From Aquisphaera giovannonii (GTDB taxonomy: Bacteria; Planctomycetota; Planctomycetia; Isosphaerales; Isosphaeraceae), in contig NZ_CP042997.1 in the NCBI RefSeq assembly GCF_008087625.1, positions 682,001 through 746,000 of the forward strand: a stretch of 64,000 bases of DNA, given 5' to 3'. Both the position numbers and the translations under genes were made by a program. Below are positions 47,401 through 58,400 of the stretch, piece by piece (position 1 is the stretch's first letter; each line of letters begins with the position of its first letter). Under the pieces are notes generated by a model. It made no database searches and was not told where the DNA came from. It saw only the letters and a list, made by a program, of their open reading frames with translations.

Positions 47401-49256
47401 AAGGTCACGATCCCGGCTCTTCCCGGATTGTCGAACGCGAGGAACCGCGCGGGGCGGACCGATCGCTCTGCCTCCGCGCCCCCCTCGGCATCGGCCGGGG
47501 TGGCGATCAGGGCGGAGAGGTAACGCCACTCCCAGTTCCGGTCCTCCGGCCGGCATGCGGCCAGGGCCGCGCGAGCCTCGTGCGCCTTGCCTTCGTCGAT
47601 CAGGCGTTGTGCGACTCCGATCCTCTCGAGGTAGTCGACCGTGCCCGCGCTCGGTTTCGGGCCGGCGGCGGCGCCCTCACTCGGCCTCGGGCCGTCCCCG
47701 CTGCCGGCGGGCGGTTCCGGGGCCTTCGGCTTCGGGACGAGGGTGAGGCGGATGGCCGGGTTGTCGCCCCGCTTGATGGTGAACGACTCGCTCCGAGAGG
47801 CGAAGTCCTTGCCCTCGACCTCCAGCAGATGGCCGCCGACCCGGAGCTTCAGCGGCTCGCCGAGGCCCTCCACCGAGATCGCGTCGCCGTCGACCTTCAC
47901 CTGGACGTCGGCCTTCGGATCGCTCACCTCGATGCGGACGGTACCCTCGCCGGTCCTGACGTAGATCACGATGCCGAGCACGATCGCCAGGGCGGCCACG
48001 GCCCCGCCGGCCGCCGCCGCGAGGGGCCGGCGCCGGCGAGGCGGCGGAGGCGTCGTGGCGACTGCCGGCTCCGTCGCCGGGACGCTCGTCGCCGCGGCGG
48101 ACGTCCGCGAGGCCAGTCCCTCGAAGAGGCTGGCGAGCAGGCTCTCCCCGCGCGTCGGTCCCGGCGGGGCGGGGGCAGCTTGCGGCGGTCCGGCGAGCGC
48201 CTCCGCGATGGGACCCCCCACCGGGTTTGTCCCCGCGGCCGGGCCGCGCACGCAACCGTTCAGAGCCGCGGCGAACTCGGCCATCGTCGCGAACCGGCCC
48301 TCCGGGCGCTTCGCCAGGGCCCGCAGGCAGATCGCCTCCAGGTCGGGGCCGACCTCGGCTCGGAGGCGCGAGGGGGGCTCCGGCTGGGCCACCATCACCT
48401 GGGCCAGCACCAGGGTCACGGGGCCGTCGAAGGGGACGCGGCCGGTGAGCAACTCGTAGAGGATCACCCCCAGCGCGTAGATGTCACTGCGCGGGCCCAC
48501 CGCATCGACATCGCCGGCCACCTGCTCGGGGGCCATGTAGGTCGGCGTGCCCAGGATCATGCCGCTTCGGGTCAGCCGGGCGTCCCCCGCGCCTTCGCGG
48601 CGGGCCAGGCCGAAGTCGACGACGACGAGTTCCCGACGGCGCGCGATCAGGACGTTGGATGGTTTGAGGTCGCGGTGGACGACGCCGCGGTCGTGGGCCT
48701 CCTGCAGCGCCAGGGCGAGCTTGCGGACGATCGCGGCGGCCTGACGCGGGGTGACCGGCTCGGGGCGGTCGACCAGGTCCGAGAGCGGCCGGCCCTCGAT
48801 GTAGGCCATCGTCAGGTAGGGCGAGCCGTCGACCTCGCCGACGTCGTAAACCGGGCAGAGGTTGGGGTGGTCCAGGGCTGCCGCGGCTAGGGCCTCGCGT
48901 CGGAAGCGCTCGATGGCCTCGGGCCCGTCGCGCTCCGCCAGCCTCGGGATCTTGAGGGCCACGGGGCGTTCGAGCTGGGTGTCGTGGGCGAGGTAGACCG
49001 AGCCCATGCCCCCCTGGCCGAGGCAGCGGACGATCCGGTAGCGGCCGAACGACGACCCGTCGTCCAGCCGCGGGGATCCCGAGGCGGGGGCGGACCGCCC
49101 GGACGAGGACGACGTGGAAGGGCGCGAGGCGGAGTCGCGGGGAACTTCCAGTGGATGGCCGCAGCTCCGGCAGCGCTCGTCGCGGAGGTCCGCTTCGGAG
49201 AGGGAATACGAGGCGCGGCAGGCCGGGTTGGTGCAGAGCACAAGGACGGGGACCAA
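44448..49256 (-). CDS. Membrane-anchored Ser/Thr protein kinase with two WD40 modules
   Basis: A 1602-residue protein. It starts at TTG 49256, with GAGGGAGGG upstream, and matches the paralogue's start (VPVLVLC versus PVQVLC). Order: zinc-ribbon (Cys8, 13, 29, 32); kinase domain about 72-335 with GQGGMGSV, Lys102, HRDLKPSN (Asp196) and DFG 214-216; one transmembrane helix about 412-433; PEGA-like segment (IEVSDPKADVQVKVDG). Then come two copies of a helical NWEWRYL/GWEWGYL motif (about residues 575 and 995), each followed by a WD40 propeller region. Blades include FSPDGRRLAAWAGGGEY and FSPDGTRLATGSSDRSVRLWD. The kinase is cytoplasmic and the propellers are probably periplasmic sensors. Substrates are unknown. 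Confidence 0.92.
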   Translation of the reverse strand: MVPVLVLCTNPACRASYSLSEADLRDERCRSCGHPLEVPRDSASRPSTSSSSGRSAPASGSPRLDDGSSFGRYRIVRCLGQGGMGSVYLAHDTQLERPVALKIPRLAERDGPEAIERFRREALAAAALDHPNLCPVYDVGEVDGSPYLTMAYIEGRPLSDLVDRPEPVTPRQAAAIVRKLALALQEAHDRGVVHRDLKPSNVLIARRRELVVVDFGLARREGAGDARLTRSGMILGTPTYMAPEQVAGDVDAVGPRSDIYALGVILYELLTGRVPFDGPVTLVLAQVMVAQPEPPSRLRAEVGPDLEAICLRALAKRPEGRFATMAEFAAALNGCVRGPAAGTNPVGGPIAEALAGPPQAAPAPPGPTRGESLLASLFEGLASRTSAAATSVPATEPAVATTPPPPRRRRPLAAAAGGAVAALAIVLGIVIYVRTGEGTVRIEVSDPKADVQVKVDGDAISVEGLGEPLKLRVGGHLLEVEGKDFASRSESFTIKRGDNPAIRLTLVPKPKAPEPPAGSGDGPRPSEGAAAGPKPSAGTVDYLERIGVAQRLIDEGKAHEARAALAACRPEDRNWEWRYLSALIATPADAEGGAEAERSVRPARFLAFDNPGRAGIVTFSPDGREAAVGGNDEKWTFAPLNFYDASTGRLRSSIPDVWGGFPAYSPDGTLVAAIGSNTIKVWKAATHELVADLRGEGSEKYLFTQLAVSPDGRLVAAGDQAKFGVRVWSVGDGKLLHSWADHSNKCWLVAFTPDGRRLVSYGADGMVRVREVRTGNESGSFRVGDVSQQTFGGLSADARRVAAIADSHISIWDVATGEALVTLAGLRARSASFSPDGSRLVTGGQDGQIKIWDTRTGKLALTLRDQGPVTWTSAACFSPDGRRLAAWAGGGEYITTVRIYDAGRPFLAAPPEAHGAATGPRPAEARDRSSQAATSAKVPSPDPATTRNTKLRVGVPDRLRDYRDQLAKAMDAGRARSWDLMVNLLDECPDDLRGWEWGYLRRMAHRSIRIATTGSQKGVRPDEPPRPALTLNLPGVVSFVAFSPSGTRLALAHSWDGKVLVSDVRSGKEVVNLFGHTKQVWGIAFSPDGTRLATGSSDRSVRLWDAGSGRLLRIMEGHSDGVEPVAFSLDGRYLASGGNDGVVRIWEAATGREARALSEPTGGVHGVRYSHDGRQLVCISTDEKGTVNVFDAESGQSRKTFRAQPWPGRMDISPDGRNIVTSSWGEPRLVVSDLATGQARRTIGGPDTKVHLVRYSPDGRWFVSSDGDGNLRFWESSTGREVHTVHAHADAIWGLDFSRDGLRLASGSYDRSVKVWNLLVGSPECRTLRGHKSRVHMAIFSTDGSHVASSSVDGTVRIWNLDSGAPPRILKGNGVQLYSVAYDPDGKSIAAVAHDGLAHIWSVATGDLIRTINAGPEAAYGVSYSRDGKRLTTSGVAGFQTWEVATGRKLMDQGPPGPKVPGVATDAVLASTRDGRRAATRGSDGTVVIKDVQTGATIAKLVGHTQLLGSATYSPDGRRIVTWGWNPPDRWDPIPPGTFDVPGDMRIWDAESGQEILKVVGESGVIFHASFSPDGQKLAVANAGQTVDILDATWPAPSEGPR

Positions 49257-49339
49257 GGCCTGCCCTCCCTCGGGATGATGGACGTCGGCGAACGGTAACT
49301 CGGCATCGATGAGGAGGCGGATATGGTCGCAGCCTCACG

Positions 49340-49369
49340 ATTATTTCGGGTTCAATCGGATCGAGTCAA
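49340..49369 (-). promoter_or_regulatory. Predicted promoter of the leftward kinase gene
   Basis: On the minus strand, TTGACT (complement of 49364-49369), an 18-base spacer and AATAAT (complement of 49340-49345) form a near-consensus sigma70-type promoter. The leader to the TTG start would be about 77 bases. Confidence 0.55.
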
Positions 49370-49485
49370 TACAAATCGCCCATGCGTCGAGGGGCGAGAC
49401 GGCGGGCCTCCGGGGCATGGCGACCGGGCCAGAGGGGTGAAATCGGACGACCGGGTATGCGCATCTCGATTGGGGGATGGATGTG

Positions 49486-49515
49486 TTGACATGGCAATCG
49501 GTACCGTCGGATAAT
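49486..49515 (+). promoter_or_regulatory. Predicted promoter of the rightward kinase/Srf-like operon
   Basis: TTGACA (49486-49491, a perfect -35), an 18-base spacer and GATAAT (49510-49515) give a near-consensus sigma70-type promoter. The leader to ATG 49613 would be about 90 bases. It is back to back with the leftward promoter, the two being about 115 bases apart. Confidence 0.6.
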
Positions 49516-49612
49516 CTCCTCGCTCGACCTGTCTCCCGAACCGGGCCCTGCTCTCCGGGGCGAAGCGATCGCAATTTCGAGGGGTGTTTCTCCGCCGATC
49601 GGAGCGGCTACG

Positions 49613-52462
49613 ATGCCGGTGCAGGTCCTCTGCCCCAACCCGCGATGCGGCGCGTCGCTCAGCGGCTCGGGGGCCGAGCTGGCCGGGCTGAATCGCTGCC
49701 CGCGGTGCGGGACGTCGCTGGGCGGCTCGGGTGTGGGGGCCGGGGCGGCCGCCTTCGCCGCGCCGGCGGGGCTGGCGCCGGGCTCGGCGTTCGGCCGCTA
49801 CCGGGTGGATCGGCGGCTCGGCGAAGGTGGGATGGGATCGGTCTATCTGGCCCACGACACGAGCCTCGGTCGCGCCGTGGCGTTGAAGGTGCCGCACCTC
49901 GCCGCCGGTGGCGATCCGGGGGTGCTGGAGCGATTCCGCCGCGAGGCGCAGGCGGCCGCGGCGCTGGACCACCCCAACCTCTGCCCGGTTTACGACGCCG
50001 GCGAGGTGGAGGGTGTGCCCTACCTGACGATGGCCTACATCGAGGGCCGGCCGCTCTCGCAGCTCATCGGCCCGGAGCGGTCGCTGCCTCAGAGGCAGGT
50101 GGCCGCGGTCGTCAGGAAGCTGGCCCTGGCGCTGCAGGAGGCCCACGATCGGGGAGTCGTCCACCGCGACCTCAAGCCGGCCAACGTCCTGGTGAGCCGG
50201 AAGCGGGACCTCGTGGTGGTGGACTTCGGCCTGGCGCGGCGGGAGGGCGGCGGCGACGCGCGGCTGACCCGGTCGGGGATGATCGTGGGGACGCCGGCGT
50301 ACATGGCCCCGGAGCAGGTGGCCGGCGATGCGTCCGCGGTGGGCCCGGCGAGCGACGTGTACGCGCTGGGGGTGATCCTCTACGAGATGGTGAGCGGCCA
50401 CGTCCCCTTCGACGGGCCGGCCGCGATGGTGCTGGCCCAGGTGATGACGGCCGAGCCGCCGCCGATCGCGGGCTGGCGCGACGATGCGGATCCGGAGTTG
50501 GAGTCGGTCTGCCGGAAGGCGACGGCGAAGCGTCGGCAGGACCGGTACGGGTCGATGCGGGAGTTCGCCGAGGCGCTGGACGGCTACATCCGAGGCGGAC
50601 GCGCGGCGAGCCCGTCGACGACGCTGGCGGACCTGCCGGCGGCCGGCGGCGAGTCGCCGACGCCGACGACGGGTGCGGAGACGCTGATCGGCCGGCTGGT
50701 GGGGCGCCTTGGGCCTGGGGCGGAGCCGTCCGAGCCGATGCGCGTGGGGGAGGGGCCGAGCGCCGCCGCGAGCACGAGAGAGGCGAAGAGGCCTCCGACC
50801 CGGAGGCTGCCCCTTGTCGCGGCCGGCGCGAGTGCCCTGGCGATCCTGCTGGGGCTCGTGCTCTACGTGGCGACGGGCTCGGGTACGGTGCGGATCGAGG
50901 TGAGCGACCCGAAGGCCGACGTGCAGGTGAAGGTGGACGGCAAGGCGATCTCGGTAGAGGGCCTGGGATCGCCCATCCGGCTGAGTGTCGGCGAGCACGA
51001 GCTGGAGGCGACGAGCGAGGGCTTCGAGGCGTACGGCCGGAAGTTCACGATCAAGCGGGGTGAGGCAGCGACTGTCCTGGTCGAGCTCGTGTCGAAACGA
51101 TCCGTCGCGACCGTCGCTCGGACCATCCCCGAGGAGGGGGGGGCGTCCGTGCCATCGCAGCCTACCGTCGTGCCGGCCGCGGCGAGGACGGTTGCCGAGG
51201 GGTCGTCGCAGCCGAAGCCGATCGGGGGGGACGCGACAAGGGTTCGCACCCCGGAGCCCGAGACGCATGCTGCCGACACCGCGGAGATCGCGAGGAGGAA
51301 GGCCTACGCCGACGGCATCCAGTCCGCCCAGTTGATGATCAAGAGCCATGATCTCGGCGGTGCCGGGAAGGCGCTCGCCGCCTGCCCCGAGGGCCTGCGA
51401 GGATGGGAATGGTACTACTGCCGATCGATGTGCCAGGAGGAGCCCGCTGTTGGCCGACCTCGCCCCCGAGAAGCCGGTGGCGACCCGCGAGTGGGCCTCC
51501 TCGAGTTCAGGCCCGACGGCATCCCGCTGGGCCTGAGCTTCAGCCCGAATGGGAAGAGACTCGCTTATGTTACCCGTTCCGGCGAGCTCTTCGTTCTGGA
51601 CTTGACGACGAGGAGGCCTCTGGGGCGACGCAAGCTCGATCGCGGGGCCTATCGGGTCCGCTACAGCCCGGACGGCGGTCGGATCGCGACGATCGGATAC
51701 GACAAAAGTGGTGCCGTGGTCGAGGTCTGGGACGCCCGTACGCTCGCGCGATCGCGTGTGTTCGAAGGCCACGCAGGGCGGCTCGGAGGCTGCATCCTGT
51801 TCGGCCCGAATGCGAGATGGATCGCGACGTCGTGCGAGGGCGAAGACGACTCGACGGTACGAATCTGGCCGCTCTCGGCAGGCGTCGGGCGGAATGTCTG
51901 CCGCGGGCCTCGAAGGGTCGTCTATTCGCTCGTCGCCGATCCCGCCGGCCGCTGGCTCGCCAGCGTCGGTGCCGAGCCCGTCGTTCGATTCTGGGATGTC
52001 GCGACCGGCAGGGAACTCTTCCACCTGGACGTCCCGGGCTTCGCGCGCGATTGCGATTGTACGCCGGACGGCAGGCAGATCGCACTGGCGTGCTTCGGCT
52101 TCGTGGCGATCATGGACGTCGAGTCTCGGAAGCTGGTCGGGCAATTCTCGTCCGGCAACGATGAGCATTTTATCAAGTACAGCCCGGACGGCCGTCGCCT
52201 GGTCACGGCTCGGTCGACGGATCTTCGACTCGAGATCTGGGATCCCGCCTCAGGACGAGAGCTCCTGAGACTCGACGAGGACCGGTTCAAGGGCGACTGC
52301 TGCATGGGCCTGGACTTCAGCGCGGACGGCAGGCACATCGCCACGTCGGACGGGGCCTACGGGACCATAAGGATCTGGTCGATTCCGGAGGTCCGGGATG
52401 GTGCGGGGCCTACATCCCCCGTGGGCCATGACCGCGGCTCATCCGGTGGCACGACGAAGTGA
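49613..52462 (+). CDS. Membrane-anchored Ser/Thr protein kinase with WD40 repeats
   Basis: A 949-residue paralogue of the divergent kinase; ATG 49613 follows GGAGCGG. Zinc-ribbon: Cys7 and Cys12, then CPRC at 29-32. Kinase domain about 62-325: GEGGMGSV, Lys92, HRDLKPAN (Asp186), DFG 204-206, GTPAYMAPEQ. One transmembrane helix about 399-420, then the same PEGA-like segment and one GWEWYY motif (about 597). A single WD40 propeller of about seven blades follows, for example YSPDGGRIATIGYDKSG and FSADGRHIATSDGAYGTIRIWS. The stop overlaps a GTG of the next gene, so the kinase and the Ig-repeat protein are translationally coupled or nearly so. Confidence 0.92.
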   Translation: MPVQVLCPNPRCGASLSGSGAELAGLNRCPRCGTSLGGSGVGAGAAAFAAPAGLAPGSAFGRYRVDRRLGEGGMGSVYLAHDTSLGRAVALKVPHLAAGGDPGVLERFRREAQAAAALDHPNLCPVYDAGEVEGVPYLTMAYIEGRPLSQLIGPERSLPQRQVAAVVRKLALALQEAHDRGVVHRDLKPANVLVSRKRDLVVVDFGLARREGGGDARLTRSGMIVGTPAYMAPEQVAGDASAVGPASDVYALGVILYEMVSGHVPFDGPAAMVLAQVMTAEPPPIAGWRDDADPELESVCRKATAKRRQDRYGSMREFAEALDGYIRGGRAASPSTTLADLPAAGGESPTPTTGAETLIGRLVGRLGPGAEPSEPMRVGEGPSAAASTREAKRPPTRRLPLVAAGASALAILLGLVLYVATGSGTVRIEVSDPKADVQVKVDGKAISVEGLGSPIRLSVGEHELEATSEGFEAYGRKFTIKRGEAATVLVELVSKRSVATVARTIPEEGGASVPSQPTVVPAAARTVAEGSSQPKPIGGDATRVRTPEPETHAADTAEIARRKAYADGIQSAQLMIKSHDLGGAGKALAACPEGLRGWEWYYCRSMCQEEPAVGRPRPREAGGDPRVGLLEFRPDGIPLGLSFSPNGKRLAYVTRSGELFVLDLTTRRPLGRRKLDRGAYRVRYSPDGGRIATIGYDKSGAVVEVWDARTLARSRVFEGHAGRLGGCILFGPNARWIATSCEGEDDSTVRIWPLSAGVGRNVCRGPRRVVYSLVADPAGRWLASVGAEPVVRFWDVATGRELFHLDVPGFARDCDCTPDGRQIALACFGFVAIMDVESRKLVGQFSSGNDEHFIKYSPDGRRLVTARSTDLRLEIWDPASGRELLRLDEDRFKGDCCMGLDFSADGRHIATSDGAYGTIRIWSIPEVRDGAGPTSPVGHDRGSSGGTTK

Positions 52463-52479
52463 AGACACAGGGCCTCTCC

Positions 52480-55400
52480 ATGAACGACCCGCTGGTGCGA
52501 ATTGGCCTCTCGGAGACCGCGTGCGACTTCCGGCCTCTGGCGCTCGACCCGGGCCTGCCGATGCTGGACCCGGAAGGGGCCACGTACCGGGTGCTCCGGC
52601 GGTGGCTCGGAGATTTCGCGGCCGAGCCGGTCGTCCGCGGCGGCCGGGTCGAGTTCCATGCCCAGCGCGAGGGGAGGCGGCCGCTCGGCATCGAGCTCGA
52701 GCCGGCGAGCGCGGCCGACCTGGCGGGCCCCCTCAAGGATCAGCATGCGGCCCTCCAGCAGCGGCTGGCGGCCATCCGGCCCGCGACCGCCAGCGAGCGG
52801 TTGATCCTCAATCAGCTCCGGCTCCCGGAGCGACACCGCGACTGCTTCCTCTTCAAGTACCGGACGCCCGGGGGGCCCTGGCAGCTCGTCTGGCTCTGGG
52901 GTTACGTGCGGAAGGACGAGGAGCCGGGGACCGCCGTGCTCTGCGGGCGACCCGAGTGCGCGACGCTCTTCGTGCGACGGGGCTCGAGGCCGTCGCGTTG
53001 CCCGGCTTGCGCGGGGGCCGGCGGCGGCGAACGGAAGCGATCGAATGCCCTGCCGGCCGCGGCGGCGCTGGTGGTGCTCGCGGGCCTGGCGGCAAGCGGC
53101 TACTGGTTCCTGACGCGTAAGCCGGCCCCCCCGCCGGTGGCGGTCGCCAACGTGGAGGCGCCACCAACCGCCCCGGCCCTGCGCCTGGTCGTGAGCCCGG
53201 AGACCTGGTCCGGCCCGGTCGGGGCTCGCGTCGCGTTCCAGGTCCGGAAGTCCGGCCCCGATGGGACGTCTGAGGACCTCGGGCCGGCCGTCCTGGCGGA
53301 CGTCGAGGACCCGCGCATCTGCCGGATGGACGACGCAACGATGCGGGCGACCGCCCTGGCCCCCGGCAAGACCGCGGCCCATTTCCGCCTCGGGGCGCTG
53401 GAGACGACGGTCACCCTGTCCGTGCGGGAGCCCGGGGCTCCGCGGACGCTGACCATCGAGCCGGCGGATCCGGCCATCAACGTGGGCTCCACGGCCGCGC
53501 TGCGGCTCATCGGAGAATATGACGACGGCTCGCACGCCGACCTCACCGAGGCGGCCCGCTGGGTCGCCGAGCCTCGGCAGCGGCTCTTCTGCTACGGGGG
53601 ATGGATCGAGGGCCTCGCGGCGGGCGAGGCCGAGGTCGCGGCCGAATATCGCGCCGGCCCGTCGATGGTGAAGCCGCTGCGGGCCTCGCGCAAGGTCGTG
53701 GTCAAGGACGAGCCCTATCGCTCGCTGGCCGTGGAGATCGGCCCCGACCCCCTCCGCGTGGCGACGCCCGTCGAGGTCCGCGTGACGGCCACGACCGGAT
53801 CGGGGCGGAGGGTTCCCGTGTCGAAATCCTCGGCGCTGAAGCTGGAGGTCGACCCCCCGCAGGTCGCCGGGATCCGCGACGGCCGGCTCGTCGGCCAGGC
53901 CACCGGGGCAGGCCGGCTGTTGGCCCGCCTCGACAAGCTGGAGGCCGCGCGCGAGTTCAGGGTCGCCCCGGGAGAGCCCTTGCCGACGAGCGACGGCCTG
54001 CCGACGCACCTCCGCATGGCCGTCGGCGAGGTGGCCAGCCTGCCGGGCATGCGGGACGTGCGGGGACTCGAGAGCCGCGCGCCGGGGGTCGTGGCCGTCA
54101 ACGGCGACCGGCGCCTCGTCGCCAAGGCGGCGGGCTCCGCGACGATCGTGGCCACGCTCGAGCCCCAGGCTGCATCCGCGAAGCCCGAAGACAAGGCCAC
54201 CCTCGCCGGGCCGAAGGTCCGCGAGGTCAAGGTGGACGTCGAGGCCGTCGAGCTCGCATCCCTGGCGATCGTGCCGAAGAGGATCGCGCTGCCGGTCGAC
54301 GAGCCCGTGACGGCACGCGTCGTGGCCCGCGGCCGCGACAACCGGGAGGTGGAGCTGGCGCCCGCGGTGCTCGCGTGGGAGATGCTCCCCGCCTCGGATG
54401 CCGTCGGCTTCGACGCCAGCCGCCTGGAATTCCGCGGCCGCGAGGCCGCCTCGGAGGCGACGCATCCGATCGCGGTCCGGCATCGCGGGCTGAGGGCGAC
54501 GGGCGAGGTCGAGGTCGTCTCGTCGCCGTTCCGCCTCTCCGTGACGCCGCCGGGGCCGATCGAACTCCCGGTCGGCCAGTCGGCGCCCCTGCAGGTCTGG
54601 GCGGATCGTCGAGGCAACCGCAGGTCGGAGATCCCCGCGGACCGCGTCCAGTGGGAGGCCGCTCCTTCGCCCCAGTTCGCGATCGCCCGCGGCGAGGTCA
54701 CGGCCCGAGGGCCGGCCGGCGGCACGTGGGAGATCCGCGCGCGATACCGCGGCCAGGCGTCGGCCCCCGTCCTCTTCCGGGCGGCACCGGCGGGAACGGA
54801 CGAGGGCCGGCTCGTTGCGGACCGACCGGTCCTCATGCCCGGCGACTCGGGCCGCCTCCGCGTCGAACGATCGGGCCAGCCCGGGACGGGGCCGGGCTCG
54901 CCCGACGAGGCACGCTTCGTCAGCAGCGATCCGGCCGTGCTGGCCGTCGAGGCGAAGGGGGGGATTTACAGGGCGATCAAGCCGGGCGAGGCCACCGTCC
55001 GCGTCGCGTTCCCGCCCCCCCGCGGCGAAATCTCCTCGCCCTTCCGTGTGATCGATCCGGCGTCGGCCAGGCTGGCCTTCGAACCCGAGCGGCTGACACT
55101 CGGAGTCGGGCAGGTCGGCAACCTGGCCCTCATGGTCTCCGCTCCCGGCCAGGCCGCCGTCCCCCTTTCGGATCTCGGCGAGCTTCATCTGACCGTCGAA
55201 TCGCCGTCCGCCGTGAAGCTCGAAGGCCTCCGCGTCCTCGGCCTCTCGCCGTCCGGCCCGCTCGGCGTAGGCGCGTCCTATCGAAGCCTGTCCGCGAGGG
55301 CGACGGTCCAGGTCGTGAAGGCCGGCGCGGTCTCCCCGCTCCGGTTCGAGCCGGCGAGGGTCACGGCGCCGCCCGGTTCGAGCATCACGCCCAGGCTCCA

Positions 55401-58400
55401 GGAGCAGGTGCCGGGCCATCCCGAGCAGTGGCGGGACGTCCGCCCGGACGCCGTCACCTGGAAGCCCAACCCGGCGATCGTGGCGACGCCCGGCACGGCG
55501 ACGGCCCCGGGACAGCTCACGATCGGCAAGGCCGCCCGGGGAGACGTGGAAGCCGTCGCCTCCTATCAGGGCCGGGAGGCGCGTCTCCCCATCACCGTGG
55601 ACGAGAAGGCCAACGCTCACGCGTCGAGCGGAGCACGCCTGGAACTGGTCCGGGAGCCGGCCGGACTCTCGATCCCGGTCGGGGGCTCGCAGCGCTATTC
55701 GCTGATGATCCGCGAGGGCGGCCAGTCGCGGCCGGCATCCAGCCCGGAGTGGCCCGCCGACTTCGAGGGCGAGTTCGTGAGCTGGAAGGCACCCGTGCTG
55801 ACGGCCCGGAAGGCCGGCCATCGCCAGCGGCTCACGGCGGGAGCTGAGGGCAAATCGATGACGTTCGAGGCCTTCACGTCCGGGCCACCGCGACCGCCGG
55901 AGGTGGCCGCTGTCCCCCCGAAGGAGAAGCCGCGCAGCGTTCGGATCGCCCCCGGCGGCAAGTCCCCGCTTCGCGTGACCCCGGGCGGGCGGAACGGCGA
56001 CTTCCGCGTGCAGGCCACCTACGGCGACGGCGAGACACGCGACGTGACGGATCGCTCGTTCGTCCGCAGCCGAGCGGGGAGGGACTCTCGGAGCAAGGGC
56101 ATGAACGGAAGCCCTCCTCGCGAGGGACCGTCCCAGCCGGGGGCCGGCGTTGGAAGCCCGGCGCAGGCTGCGCCCGGAGACCAGGCCTCACGCGGCGATG
56201 GCAAGGGCGGGCCTGCAACCGTCGGGGCGAGGCAGGGCTCCGGGACGGGCGCGGCACGCGGCGATGGCAAGGACGGGCCTGCGACCGTCGGGGCGAGCCA
56301 GGGCTCCGGGACGGGCGCGGCGGGGAATGGCGGCCGGGGCATCGGTCCGGCGGGGCCGGCAGGACGCGGGACGGGGCCCGTGGCGGCCGATCGCGGCGTC
56401 GTCCGGGGGCTGCGTCCCGGCAAGGATGTCGTCGATGCCGAGTACCGCGGCGTCCGCAGCGACCAGGGGCTAGATGTCGACGTCGTCGAGGCCCCGGCCA
56501 TCGATGCGATCCGGATCGAGCCGGACCAGGTCCGGCTGAGCGTCGGGGAGTCGCAGCCCTTGCGGGCCATCGGACTGGCGGGCGGCCAGTCGGTGGGCGA
56601 GATCACCGATCGCGCGGGACTCGTCTGGAAGTCGCGGTCGCCTCGGATCCTGGCCGAGGACGGTCCGACGGTCACCGCGACGGCCGAGGGCCGCGGCGGC
56701 GTCACCGCCCAGCTCGGCTCGATCGTGAGCGCTCCCGCCGAGATGGAGGTCCTGTCCCGCGGGAGCGGGTCGGTCGGCGGCCTCGAGCTGAGGCCCGCGG
56801 AGATGACCCTCCGGGTTGGGGAGTCGGTGCAGATAGGTCGGGATGTGCTTGTGTTCCGGGGAGGGCGAGACGTGGGCGGGCGTTGCCGCGTCGTCGCGCC
56901 GCATCCCGACCTCCTGGCGCCGGGGCCCGACGGTCGGACGCTGACCGGCCGGTCGCCCGGCTCGACGACCGTCGATGTGATGGAAAACGGCGGCCACGCG
57001 TCGCTGGCGGTCCGCGTGCTCGCGTCAACCGACCCCTCGGCCGGACCGGCGGCACGGGCCGTTGACCCGAAGGATACGAGGCTGGTGATCGAGCCGGGGG
57101 AGGTGTCGCTCTTGGTCGGCGGCGTCGAGGACCTGCGCGTGTACCTGGTGGACGAGGCCGGTCGCTGGACCGATCGGACGGCGGGGGCGAGCCTCGAGAG
57201 CTCGAAGCCGGAGGTCGTGAGGATCGTCGGGGCCCGGGCCACGGCCCGGTCGTCGGGCCAGGCCGTCGTCACCGCGAGGCTGGCCGGCACGCAACTGACG
57301 ACGGAGGCGGCCGTCGCGGTTGCGGATTCTCGCGCGACGGAGCTGCGCGTCGAGCCGGCGTCGCTCTCGATGTATGCGGGCGAGCGCAGCCGGCTCCGTG
57401 TTCGAGGGAGGGATGAAGCCGGCGACCGCGAGCTCGCCGACCATCCGGACCTGACGTTCGAGGTGGCCGGCAAGGATCCGGGCTCCGTCGGCGTGGGGCC
57501 CGGTGGCGAGGTCTCGGCCTGGTCGCCGGGCGAGGCGGAGGTCCGGGTCCGCTGGCGGGCCGGCTCTCCGGTGGTCGTCCCCGTCCACGTCTCCGCGATC
57601 GACCCGTCGCGGATCGAGCTCTCGCCCGCCGAGGGGGCCGTGAGCCGGGGGGATCGGATGACCTTCCGGGTGCACGCGAAGCAGGGCGACCGGGACGTCG
57701 AGTTGGGGCCCGACCAGGGGGTCGTCCTCGAGGTTGAGGACGGATCGGTGGCCCGCGTCGAGTCCGGCCTGGTCGTCCTCGGGCTCTCCGAGGGAGAGAC
57801 GAACGTCGTGGCGAGGCGGCGAGGCGCCCGTGCCGTCGCCCGGCTCTCCGTGCTCCCGCCCCGGGCCGAGGGCTCGACGTCGCCTCGCCCGCAATCGCTC
57901 CGCCTGGAGCCGGAATCCATGCGCCTCGCCGCGGGGGCGACCGGTAGGAGCCTGAAGGTCCTCCTGGTCGCCTCGGACGGTCATGAGCGGGACGTGACGG
58001 CCACGGCCCGCCTCGAGCTCCAGCCGGCCGCCGGGGTCGTGTCCCTCCGTCAGGATCCGTCGGGCATCGTCGTTGCGCCGTCGAAGCCGGGCTTCGCCCG
58101 GATCCGTGCGGATGTCGAGGGCCTGTCTGCCCCCCGGCCCCTGGACGTCGAGGTGGTGGAGGCCCCGGCGGATGCGGCCAGGCTCCGCGTGATGCCCTCG
58201 AGCCTCCGCCTGCACCCCGGCGAGGTCGCGGCGCTCGACCGCGTCGTCCTCGACTCCGGCCCCGGCCTGGACCTCGCGGATGTCCCGTACCGGCTCTCGA
58301 TCAAGGCCGCCCGGGTCGCGGCGGTGGAGGGCGGCACCCGAGTGCGAGCCCTCGCCGCCGGGACGGCCGAGCTGGAGGTCGAGGCGGACGGGCCTCCCGG

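Noticed and set aside
49352..52168. Long minus-strand open frame opposite the rightward kinase
   Set aside because: The composition is Arg/His/Pro/Asp repeats mirroring the kinase codons; no start context or domain.
52357..55821. Long minus-strand open frame opposite the Ig-repeat protein
   Set aside because: Shadow frame; the plus strand carries clear Big_2-like repeats and continues beyond it.
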